A DNA stretch of 21,995 nucleotides from an uncultured Verrucomicrobiota bacterium (GTDB lineage Bacteria; Verrucomicrobiota; Verrucomicrobiae; Verrucomicrobiales; DEV007), in NCBI GenBank assembly GCA_902591645.1, contig CACJBM010000034.1, positions 1 through 21,995 of the forward strand, in the 5' to 3' direction. The position numbers and the translations under genes were made by a program. Under the pieces are notes generated by a model that was not told the origin of the DNA, did no database searches, and saw nothing but the letters and a program-made list of their open reading frames with translations. Each line of letters starts with the position of its first letter. Position 1 is the stretch's first letter. Of the stretch, positions 7,764-14,070 are shown piece by piece.

Positions 7764-8795
7764 ATGCAAATAAAGCGACTAATCCAAATGAAAGTAGCAG
7801 CACTGCTCTTTCCTTTTTTAGCAATTTCAGAAGTTTCTGCTCAGGACTTCCTTGACGAATTGCCTTCGAGCCGAAGACTCAATGGCAAATCAACGGTCCT
7901 CGCATTCGGTGAAGCAGGAGTCTCTGCAAAAGATTCAACACTGACAGTTCTCAGTAACGGAAAAGCCATTGCCCTCGCGACGGTACTTGACGCTGAAGGT
8001 TACGTTGTCACAAAGGCCAGTGAACTGGAAGGGATGGAAGACTTGTCTGCCCTGTCTTCTACAGGTAACGAAATAAATATAACTATGATCGGCTCTGATC
8101 AGAAAACGGATCTGGCACTCATGAAAGTTGGTCCCGGGACAGGGACTCCTGTCCAGTGGACTGACCCCAACAATGTGCAGCAAGGCACATGGGTAGGCTC
8201 TATGAACCATGAAGCCGAAACGTTAATGATAGGAGTCATCTCTGCAAAACGAAGGAGCATCGAAGGAAGGTCCGGGGTCCTCGGTGTACTGCTAGACCCT
8301 AACGACGACCCCAATGAAATGGGCGTTGCTATCATGCAGTTCGGACCAAATAGCCCGGCCCAGAAAGAAGGCATGCGAGAAGGCGACCTAGTGATCCGCG
8401 TCGAAGGCAGAGAAATTAAATCACGTAAGGACATCTCTGAGGAAATAAAGAAGTTCGCACCGACTGAAGAAGTCCGACTGAAGGTCCTCAGAGGAGAAGA
8501 AGGGATTCCCTTCAAAGTGACCTTAAATTACATGTCCAATGTCTTTGATATGCTAGATAGGAACCAACGCATGAGTGGACTCACTTCGAAACGGAAGGCA
8601 GGATTCTCGGACGTCCTTCAACATGAAATCCCACTGAGCCCGATGGCCATGGGAGGACCATTAATGAACCTCAAAGGTTTAGCCGTTGGCGTGAACATCG
8701 CGCGATCGGACAGAGTCACTACATTTGCACTTCCTTCAACGCTAGTGAAAGAAATTGCCGACAACCTAAAATCTCAAAACCAAGGCAACAACTAA
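7764..8795 (+). CDS. HtrA-like pseudoprotease with PDZ nested in the protease fold
   Basis: A 343-residue exported protein with a signal peptide ending VSA-Q near residue 26. It resembles the upstream HtrA-like protease but with a rearranged layout and lost catalysis. Residues 30-165 match the N-terminal protease half. The His-loop strand reads VVTKASEL (about 80-88) with no histidine. The Asp strand KTDLALMKV is kept. Near residue 165 it reads IGVISAKRRSI. A PDZ-like domain (about 171-257, with SPAQKEGMREGDLVIRVEGREI) then sits where the protease fold would continue. The serine-loop strand follows after it: PMAMGGPLMNLKGLAVGV (about 292-310) with methionine where GDSGG has serine, and a closing FALPS. 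The start abuts the protease stop, with GAAGG as a Shine-Dalgarno sequence. It is probably a partner, decoy or adaptor of the active protease. Confidence 0.8.
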   Translation: MQIKRLIQMKVAALLFPFLAISEVSAQDFLDELPSSRRLNGKSTVLAFGEAGVSAKDSTLTVLSNGKAIALATVLDAEGYVVTKASELEGMEDLSALSSTGNEINITMIGSDQKTDLALMKVGPGTGTPVQWTDPNNVQQGTWVGSMNHEAETLMIGVISAKRRSIEGRSGVLGVLLDPNDDPNEMGVAIMQFGPNSPAQKEGMREGDLVIRVEGREIKSRKDISEEIKKFAPTEEVRLKVLRGEEGIPFKVTLNYMSNVFDMLDRNQRMSGLTSKRKAGFSDVLQHEIPLSPMAMGGPLMNLKGLAVGVNIARSDRVTTFALPSTLVKEIADNLKSQNQGNN

Positions 8796-8799
8796 AGCT

Positions 8800-9699
8800 G
8801 TGCACATAACAGACATTATAGGGAAAGGTAAACCTACCATCTCATTTGAATTTTTCCCACCGAAGACAGAGCAGTCCTCTCAGTCACTTTTCCAATGCAT
8901 TAAGGAACTGGAGGAACTTAGCCCTTCCTTTGTCAGCATCACTTATGGGGCCGGAGGATCAACGAGAGAACTGACACATGAGTTGGTGTTGCGCATCAAA
9001 GATTCAACTTCATTGACTCCTGTACCTCACCTGACCTGCGTCAACCATACAGAAGAAGAAATATTTTCAATTTTAGAAAGATATGCCGAACATGAAATCT
9101 CCAACATCCTTGCCCTGAGAGGCGACTCGCCTACAGGAGACGCTCCCCATGACAGGTCAGATGACTCTTTTCAATACGCGTCCGAACTCGTTGAGTACAT
9201 TCAAAAGTTCAAGGAGTCCGGGCAATGCAAGGATCCGAGAGGCTTCGGGATAGGAGTTGCAGGATTTCCCGAAGGTCACCCAGAAACACCTAACAGAATC
9301 CTGGAAATGGAGCACCTAAAACAAAAAGTAGATTCGGGAGCCGACTACATCTGCACTCAGCTCTTCTTCGATAACCATGACTTTTACGATTTTCAGGAAC
9401 GTTGCCGACTATCAGGCATCAGCGTTCCCATCATTGCCGGCATCATGCCAGTCACTTCAGCCAAAGGATTACTTAGGATGGCCGAACTCGCCGCCGGGGC
9501 ACGAATTCCTGGTAAACTCCTTAAAGCAATCGATCGTTGTAATGGCGACACCGAATCCATTAAACGAGTCGGAATTCAATACGCTACTGAGCAGTGCTCT
9601 GACCTGTTGAATAATAGTGTCGATGGGATCCATTTCTATACCTTGAACAGGAGCGATGCCACTAAAGGGATCTTTCAGTCCTTAGGCCTTCAACGCTAA
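8800..9699 (+). CDS. metF: Methylenetetrahydrofolate reductase
   Basis: MetF reduces 5,10-methylene-THF to 5-methyl-THF with FAD, supplying the methyl group of methionine. The 299-residue protein has the full TIM-barrel motif set: ISFEFFPPKTEQ (catalytic Glu near residue 17), SFVSITYGAGGSTRE, PHLTCVNHTEEEI, NILALRGDSPTGD, FGIGVAGFPEGHPE, KVDSGADYICTQLFFDN, and PIIAGIMPVTSAKGLLRM. The length is normal. The start is GTG at 8800, 4 bp after the previous stop, with no strong Shine-Dalgarno sequence. It lies in the middle of the plus-strand run, between the pseudoprotease and the ROK kinase. No methionine synthase is in view, so the pathway context lies elsewhere. Confidence 0.96.
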   Translation: MHITDIIGKGKPTISFEFFPPKTEQSSQSLFQCIKELEELSPSFVSITYGAGGSTRELTHELVLRIKDSTSLTPVPHLTCVNHTEEEIFSILERYAEHEISNILALRGDSPTGDAPHDRSDDSFQYASELVEYIQKFKESGQCKDPRGFGIGVAGFPEGHPETPNRILEMEHLKQKVDSGADYICTQLFFDNHDFYDFQERCRLSGISVPIIAGIMPVTSAKGLLRMAELAAGARIPGKLLKAIDRCNGDTESIKRVGIQYATEQCSDLLNNSVDGIHFYTLNRSDATKGIFQSLGLQR

Positions 9700-9723
9700 T
9701 AACCCATACAAGGCACTCATAAA

Positions 9724-10611
9724 ATGGACTCACCACTAGTCGCCGCTATCGAAGCAGGAGGAACTAAGTTCGTTTGTGCAATCGGACATGGGCCTGAGGA
9801 CATCGAAGAAGTGAGGTTCCCTACTACTTGCCCAGAAGAAACCATATCAAGGTCCATCGAATTTTTTATTGATGCACAGGAACGCAAAGGAAAAGTGAAC
9901 GCTATTGGGATCGGAACTTTCGGGCCCGCTGACGTTAATCCAGAATCATCCACTTTCGGTCATATAAAAAATACACCCAAAGCGGACTGGGCAAATACGG
10001 ACCTGGCCTCTCCCATAAGAGCGGCCCTAGATGGGATCCCACTGGCCTTCGAAACGGACGTCAATGCGGCTGCGTGGGGCGAAAGGAAATGGGGATCTGC
10101 TAAGGACCTTAATGATTTCATCTACATTACTGTAGGGACAGGGATCGGCGGAGGTGCCGTCTCGAACGGCAAGATCGTGCATGGCATCGCTCATCCGGAA
10201 ATGGGACACTTAAGGATACCAAGGAACGTGTCCGCTGACCCCTTCAGTGGCTCTTGCCCGTTCCATGGTGATTGCCTAGAAGGATTAGCGAGCGGAACAG
10301 CATTGCAACAGCGCTGGTCCCAGGACCCGTCCGAACTGCCACCAGAACACTCAGCGTGGGAACTCCAATCCTCGTACCTCGCTGACGCAATAATCAATAT
10401 AACCCTGACCCTTTCCCCAGAACGTTTCATTCTTGGAGGAGGAGTAATGGATCAGGAGCACCTATTTCCAATGGTTCGGGATCGTGTCACTTCGCGTTTA
10501 GCCAAATACATCGACGTTCCAGAACCTGAAAAATTCATTGTCCCGCCAGGACTAGGCGCACAGGCCGGGGTCCTCGGGTCATTGGCACTGGCGCAGGACA
10601 TGCTCAAATAA
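9724..10611 (+). CDS. ROK-family sugar kinase (fructokinase-like)
   Basis: A 295-residue ROK kinase. The N terminus AAIEAGGTKFVCAIG is the ATP phosphate-1 motif, with the GGTK typical of the fructokinase branch. ETDVNAAAWGERKWG holds the catalytic aspartate near residue 113. VGTGIGGGAVSNGKIVHG is the phosphate-2 segment. HPEMGHLRI followed by CPFHGDCLEGLASG supplies the His/Cys zinc site of ROK proteins, and FILGGGVMDQ is the adenosine motif. The product should be a cytosolic hexokinase or fructokinase. The fructokinase choice over glucokinase rests on the AGGTKF start and is tentative. A weak AAGG precedes the ATG. It is 24 bp after metF and is followed by LysE. Confidence 0.92.
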   Translation: MDSPLVAAIEAGGTKFVCAIGHGPEDIEEVRFPTTCPEETISRSIEFFIDAQERKGKVNAIGIGTFGPADVNPESSTFGHIKNTPKADWANTDLASPIRAALDGIPLAFETDVNAAAWGERKWGSAKDLNDFIYITVGTGIGGGAVSNGKIVHGIAHPEMGHLRIPRNVSADPFSGSCPFHGDCLEGLASGTALQQRWSQDPSELPPEHSAWELQSSYLADAIINITLTLSPERFILGGGVMDQEHLFPMVRDRVTSRLAKYIDVPEPEKFIVPPGLGAQAGVLGSLALAQDMLK

Positions 10612-10657
10612 ATTCACACAACTGACTCTGAACTCGTATCTCTTTTTCGCATTAGTA

Positions 10658-11251
10658 ATGCTGGCCGGACAATTTACTCCGGGACCAGACTTCCTTCTTG
10701 TCGTTAAGGTCTCACTCAACCATGGCAAGAAGTCAGGCATATTCACCTCACTCGGGATCACGATCGGTTTGATCATTCATTGCACCATTGCCATTACAGG
10801 ACTCGCTTTTCTTTTCAATAGTTCAGAGCCATTAGGTGAAACAATTAAGTATGCTGGATCAATTTATCTGGCATACCTCTCATTCAGACTCTTTTACTCA
10901 GCAAAAAAACACTCATCCTCAGGCCCATTCGAAAAGAACAAGGAGCCCAAGAGTTTAAGCAATGGGCTCGCTTTTTTGCAGGGATTTCTAACAAATTTAT
11001 TGAACCCTAAAGTTGTCATTTTTATCTCAGCAATGCTCAGTGGATTCATTAGCCCAGAATCTTCTCTGCATGTTAAATTAGCCTATGCAACAATCATCAT
11101 TGTCCAAGGATTCGTGTTCTGGGCATTATTTTCGGTGGCTTTGCAAGCCACTCTCATACGCAAGACCTTTCTCGCCAATCAAAAAATATTCAATATCACC
11201 TTCGCCTTTCTCCTCTTAGCAGTGGCCGTGAGGACTGTTTATAGCGGCTAG
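10658..11251 (+). CDS. LysE/RhtB-family amino-acid exporter; N terminus probably extends upstream
   Basis: A 197-residue transporter with about six membrane segments. The signature FTPGPDFLLVVKVSLNHGKKSG and the conserved NLLNPKVVIFISAM place it in the LysE/RhtB family, which exports basic or small amino acids. The first ATG at 10658 cuts the first membrane helix. Codons upstream in the same frame read LTLNSYLFFALVMLAGQFTPGPD, which looks like the normal family start. No ATG, GTG or TTG opens that stretch before an in-frame TAG at 10553; CTG at 10622 or 10628 would be the only nearby choices. The real start may therefore be a non-canonical CTG, or the 10658 product is short. The gene ends only 4 bp from the end of the convergent FKBP gene. 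Confidence 0.88.
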   Translation: MLAGQFTPGPDFLLVVKVSLNHGKKSGIFTSLGITIGLIIHCTIAITGLAFLFNSSEPLGETIKYAGSIYLAYLSFRLFYSAKKHSSSGPFEKNKEPKSLSNGLAFLQGFLTNLLNPKVVIFISAMLSGFISPESSLHVKLAYATIIIVQGFVFWALFSVALQATLIRKTFLANQKIFNITFAFLLLAVAVRTVYSG

Positions 11252-11255
11252 AAAA

Positions 11256-11948
11256 TCATTCTATCAGATCTAGGTTATCACGAATGAGTCCGGGCCCAGT
11301 CCTTCTCCTCTCCTCAGGTTCATCCTTAACTTTATTTGCCTTAATTCTCTTCAATGTCCTGAGCCTACGGCCCTGAGTCACTTTTGAATCTTCCCTCGTT
11401 TCGACCAATTCAAGATCATAAATGAGAGTCTGTCCGCCTTGGACCTGAGCCAATCCCTCATCCCCATAAGCTAAGTGAGGAGGCACGAAGAGCCTCCACT
11501 CAGAACCTACCCTCATTTTAAGCAGGGCCTCTTTCCATCCCTCAATGACATCGACCATTCGAAACTCCGCGAGATCATTATCATTGGAAGAACTATCGAG
11601 TAAGGCTCCTTCAATTGTCTTCATCTTGTACCTGACGGTCACAAAATCATTAATGCCCGGTAATGGTCCATCCCCTTCCTTCATGATGGACGACTGCATT
11701 CCACTACTGTGCTTCCTTACTCCTTTGACTAAGGCATTTTGTTTTAAGAAAGAATCGCCTCTCATTGCTCTGGCCTCAGATGAGTCTTCCTGAAGACCGT
11801 CAGTCCAGAAAATGGGCACATCTTTTAATGACTCTGTTCCGCTTTTAGTTTTTAGCGAATAGCAGGAACATGCAACGAAAGTAAGCGTGCAGCACATGAG
11901 CAGTGAGGCGAGCGGAAAGGGTCTGCATTGAACTTTCACTTGATGCAC
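11256..11948 (-). CDS. FKBP-type peptidyl-prolyl isomerase, lipoprotein
   Basis: A 230-residue exported isomerase. The N terminus has a signal with lipobox TFVAC (Cys27), so it should be membrane-anchored in the periplasm. A linker of about 55 residues precedes the FKBP domain, which covers residues 85-190: VTVRYKMKTIEGALLDSS, GWKEALLKMRVGSEWRLFVPPHLAYGDEG, and TLIYDLELVE. The aromatic and PP-LAYG residues that line the active site are present, so it is probably active. The C terminus (about residues 190-230) is basic and low complexity. Such lipoproteins are common in Verrucomicrobiota and may help exported proteins fold. It is convergent with LysE and divergent from the response regulator, with 232 bp between the two starts. 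Confidence 0.9.
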   Translation of the reverse strand: MHQVKVQCRPFPLASLLMCCTLTFVACSCYSLKTKSGTESLKDVPIFWTDGLQEDSSEARAMRGDSFLKQNALVKGVRKHSSGMQSSIMKEGDGPLPGINDFVTVRYKMKTIEGALLDSSSNDNDLAEFRMVDVIEGWKEALLKMRVGSEWRLFVPPHLAYGDEGLAQVQGGQTLIYDLELVETREDSKVTQGRRLRTLKRIKANKVKDEPEERRRTGPGLIRDNLDLIE

Positions 11949-12074
11949 AAAAGTAAGCGAATCTTCTCCTTTCTCAAATCTTGCCCATTCTCAAAATCGA
12001 ACCGCGTGTAAGTACCTGAACCTCAAATTTTTAAAAACTTTTGGTAAAAAAATTGCAAATTCGACACTTTCATT

Positions 12075-12090
12075 ATTGAGAATTCTCAAT
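12075..12090. promoter_or_regulatory. 16-bp perfect palindrome, candidate operator
   Basis: ATTGAGAATTCTCAAT reads the same on both strands. It lies in the gap between the divergent FKBP lipoprotein gene and the NtrC-like regulator, 91 bp before the regulator start. Its TGAGAATTCTCA core looks like a dimeric repressor site (Fur-like or other), but I cannot assign a regulator. It could control either gene or be the regulator's own binding site. Confidence 0.45.
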
Positions 12091-12180
12091 GTGCAGGCTA
12101 ATCTGCAAAATAAATCTAAGATATCTTCATTATTTATTCTTATTGAATATCAACAGCTGAGACACCAAACACTAAAAAAC

Positions 12181-13548
12181 ATGGCCAAAATAGTAATTAT
12201 TGATGACGAACCGTCAATCCTTCAGTTAATGACCAAATTATGCAGCGGACTAGGTCATGAAGTTTTTTCTCTCATGACCGGATCAGAGGGACTTCAAACG
12301 ATCAGTAAAGAATCTCCAGATCTACTCATCGTTGATTTGAAAATCGGCGACATGAGCGGAATAGAGATCATTGAGCAATGTTCCAAAAATTATCCCGGAA
12401 TGCCCATCATCATGGTCACTGGATTCGGAAGCGTTGAGACTGCCGTCGAAGCCATGCGCCAAGGCGCTTTTGATTATCTGACAAAACCTTTCGAACTTGA
12501 TGACTTGCAAAGAACACTGAACCGAGCGCTCAAGATTTCCTCGCCCAAAGAATCCACACAAACTAATGAATCTGAAGTTGCTAAAATTAAGCCGAAGAGC
12601 CAACTCATAGGCAATAGCCCTGAAGTTAAGGAAATTCTCCGGGTCGTTGAAAAGATCGCCAATAATGATAGCCCAGCTCTCCTAGAAGGAGAGTACGGAT
12701 CAGGAAAACAGATAGTCGCTCGCGCCATTCACGATCGTAGCCGTCGATGCGATGAACCTTTCAAAATTCTTCACTGCTCTGCTCTTCCCGAAGAACTCCT
12801 CGAAGCTGAACTGTTCGGCGGAGACGGTCGAGAAACCATATTTGCAAGGGCTCACGGAGGGACCGTTGTCTTAGAAGAGATTAACGTCCTTCCTGTCAGA
12901 CTACAGTCACAACTGAACAGTTTCCTCGATGAGCTAGGCAACCTGAAATTGCATGGGTCCGATAACCAGGGCCCTGACTTCCGCCTAATTGCCACATCAA
13001 CTGAACGTTTAGAAGAATGGGTAGACGAGAGAAAGTTCCGTGAAGATCTTTACTATAGGATATCAGTCATCCCCATCATGGTCCCTCCTCTCAGAAAGAG
13101 AAAAGAAGACATCGAGTTACTTGCAAATCACTTCCTTCAGAACTACTCCGATCTTACCGGGTCCAAGAGAAAGGAAATCGACAAGTTCGCCATGACGTTC
13201 CTGACAAACTATAAGTGGCCTCACAACGTTGGAGAGCTGCAAAATGCAATACAGAGAGCTTGCGCATTGTCAGATGATAAAAGAATCAGACCATCTGACC
13301 TTCCACCCAAAATAACGAACAAGGTGGAAATTAATGATGATGAAAATGAAGCCATCAAGCACCAGCTTCCGATCGGGGCAAAATTATCCGACTACATCAA
13401 GAAGCAGGAAAAAGTATTCATACGAGAGACTCTAAAATACAACAATGGGTCACGAGAAAAGACTGCCGGCATGCTTGGCGTCAGTATCGCGACCCTCTAT
13501 CGAAAGATGGGCCTCAAAGTAGAGAGGGACAAACTCCTCAATTCATAA
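12181..13548 (+). CDS. Orphan NtrC-like response regulator lacking the GAFTGA loop
   Basis: Read from the ATG at 12181 (MAKIVIIDDEP) the protein is 455 residues, the normal start of a receiver domain. An in-frame ATG at 12076 would add 35 unrelated residues. The receiver domain (1-120) has Asp8/Asp9, phosphoacceptor Asp52, Thr80 and Lys102. The AAA+ domain (about 145-380) has Walker A GEYGSGKQ (170-177). Where active family members have ELFG..GAFTGA, this protein reads ELFGGDGRETIFARAHGG (210-227), so the sigma-54 contact loop is deleted. Walker B reads VVLEEI instead of LDE. The arginine-finger region and REDLYYRISV are present. A Fis-type helix-turn-helix ends the protein. It probably controls genes without activating sigma-54. 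No histidine kinase gene is adjacent. Confidence 0.9.
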   Translation: MAKIVIIDDEPSILQLMTKLCSGLGHEVFSLMTGSEGLQTISKESPDLLIVDLKIGDMSGIEIIEQCSKNYPGMPIIMVTGFGSVETAVEAMRQGAFDYLTKPFELDDLQRTLNRALKISSPKESTQTNESEVAKIKPKSQLIGNSPEVKEILRVVEKIANNDSPALLEGEYGSGKQIVARAIHDRSRRCDEPFKILHCSALPEELLEAELFGGDGRETIFARAHGGTVVLEEINVLPVRLQSQLNSFLDELGNLKLHGSDNQGPDFRLIATSTERLEEWVDERKFREDLYYRISVIPIMVPPLRKRKEDIELLANHFLQNYSDLTGSKRKEIDKFAMTFLTNYKWPHNVGELQNAIQRACALSDDKRIRPSDLPPKITNKVEINDDENEAIKHQLPIGAKLSDYIKKQEKVFIRETLKYNNGSREKTAGMLGVSIATLYRKMGLKVERDKLLNS

Positions 13549-13558
13549 CTCTGAGAAA

Positions 13559-13609
13559 AATCATATTGGCCCTGAACCCGACTCAATTTTTCTAAGGAAA
13601 AATATGATT
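13559..13609. repeat. 9-bp inverted repeat AATCATATT/AATATGATT
   Basis: AATCATATT at 13559-13567 pairs with AATATGATT at 13601-13609. Between and overlapping the right arm, TTTTTC and GAAAAA form a smaller 6-bp hairpin with loop TAAG (13587-13602). This lies just after the response regulator stop and may act as its 3' end structure, although there is no classic GC-rich stem followed by a T tract. Confidence 0.35.
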
Positions 13610-13632
13610 AGGCGTAAAATTCGCAAAGAATA

Positions 13633-13706
13633 GAGGCAGCTCGGTTAGATCATTGCGAGATCCCCCAAAAAAAACTCGCGCAGACTTTGTCTATCCGAAC
13701 TGCCTC
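13633..13706. ncRNA. Candidate structured RNA: 74-nt nested hairpin
   Basis: GAGGCAG (13633-13639) pairs with CTGCCTC (13700-13706). Inside it CGG pairs with CCG, TAGA with TCTA and GCGAG with CTCGC, in the correct nested order, closing on a loop with five C then eight A residues. Four nested arms are unlikely by chance. No SRP, 6S or tmRNA motif is visible. The strand is unclear: on the minus strand the loop becomes eight T residues and the structure lies about 245 bp beyond the tRNA. Confidence 0.45.
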
Positions 13707-13867
13707 GATTCACCTCTGTGTGTCCACTAATGCGGACCATCTAGAATTATCAGTTTGGCAAATTTAGGGCAAGCGCATTTTTAGTAGAAAGGACACCCCC
13801 GTAAAACCTGTGATTCGTTCATAATAAACGCAAAACAACTGCACTAACGGCGCACTGACTAACAAAT

Positions 13868-13908
13868 TGGCATCATTTCAGGAATAAAAAATGGAGCAAA
13901 TGATGGCA
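13868..13908. repeat. Imperfect 11-bp inverted repeat near the tRNA 3' end
   Basis: TGGCATCATTT (13868-13878) pairs with AAATGATGGCA (13898-13908) with one mismatch. A further AAATGATGG copy touches the tRNA 3' end at about 13946-13954. On the minus strand this lies 44 bp beyond the tRNA and could be an RNA 3' end structure. Confidence 0.35.
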
Positions 13909-13951
13909 GAAAACGAAGAATTTAACAGGCCCCTACCCTGCCAGAAAATGA

Positions 13952-14028
13952 TGGTGCCGACGGCGGGACTCGAACCCGCACTTGAACGATTTTAAGTCGT
14001 TTGCCTCTACCAATTGGGCTACGTCGGC
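13952..14028 (-). tRNA. tRNA-Leu(UAA), unusually with a short variable loop
   Basis: A full cloverleaf of 77 nt with encoded CCA. The acceptor GCCGACG pairs with CGTCGGC. The D arm has a 3-bp stem (GCC/GGC) around an AATTGGTAGA loop. The anticodon stem AACGA/TCGTT closes the loop CTTAAAA, giving anticodon TAA (codon UUA, leucine). The T arm GCGGG-TTCGAGT-CCCGC is perfect. The discriminator base is A73, as LeuRS needs. The variable region is only CAAGT, whereas bacterial tRNA-Leu normally has a long extra arm. The gene is 42 bp beyond the end of the XDH-like operon and may be cotranscribed with it. Confidence 0.85.
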
Positions 14029-14070
14029 GTATGATTCATACAAAAGCGGAATAATGTCTTTATTCAACGA

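Larger units (their letters stand above)
13549..13951. other. 403-bp non-coding convergence zone with inverted repeats
   Basis: No convincing gene is seen in this stretch between the response regulator (rightward) and the tRNA/XDH unit (leftward). It contains an AT-rich inverted repeat (13559-13609), a 74-nt nested hairpin (13633-13706) and an imperfect inverted repeat (13868-13908), listed separately. A 35-codon frame at 13891-13995 that overlaps the tRNA was rejected as spurious. Confidence 0.6.

Noticed and set aside
12076..12180. Upstream in-frame start for the response regulator adding 35 residues
   Set aside because: The added residues are unlike a receiver domain, and MAKIVIIDDE is the standard start.
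13633..13706. The nested hairpin as SRP, 6S or tmRNA
   Set aside because: It lacks the SRP GGAA apical motif, is too short for 6S, and has no tRNA-like end as in tmRNA.
13633..13706. The nested hairpin as an integron attC site
   Set aside because: It lacks the RYYYAAC/GTTRRRY core boxes, and no integrase or cassette array is nearby.
13891..13995. 35-codon frame MEQMMAENEEF with a weak AGGA upstream
   Set aside because: It runs antisense into the tRNA. Its tail (MVPTAGLEPA) is the familiar spurious translation of tRNA antisense sequence.
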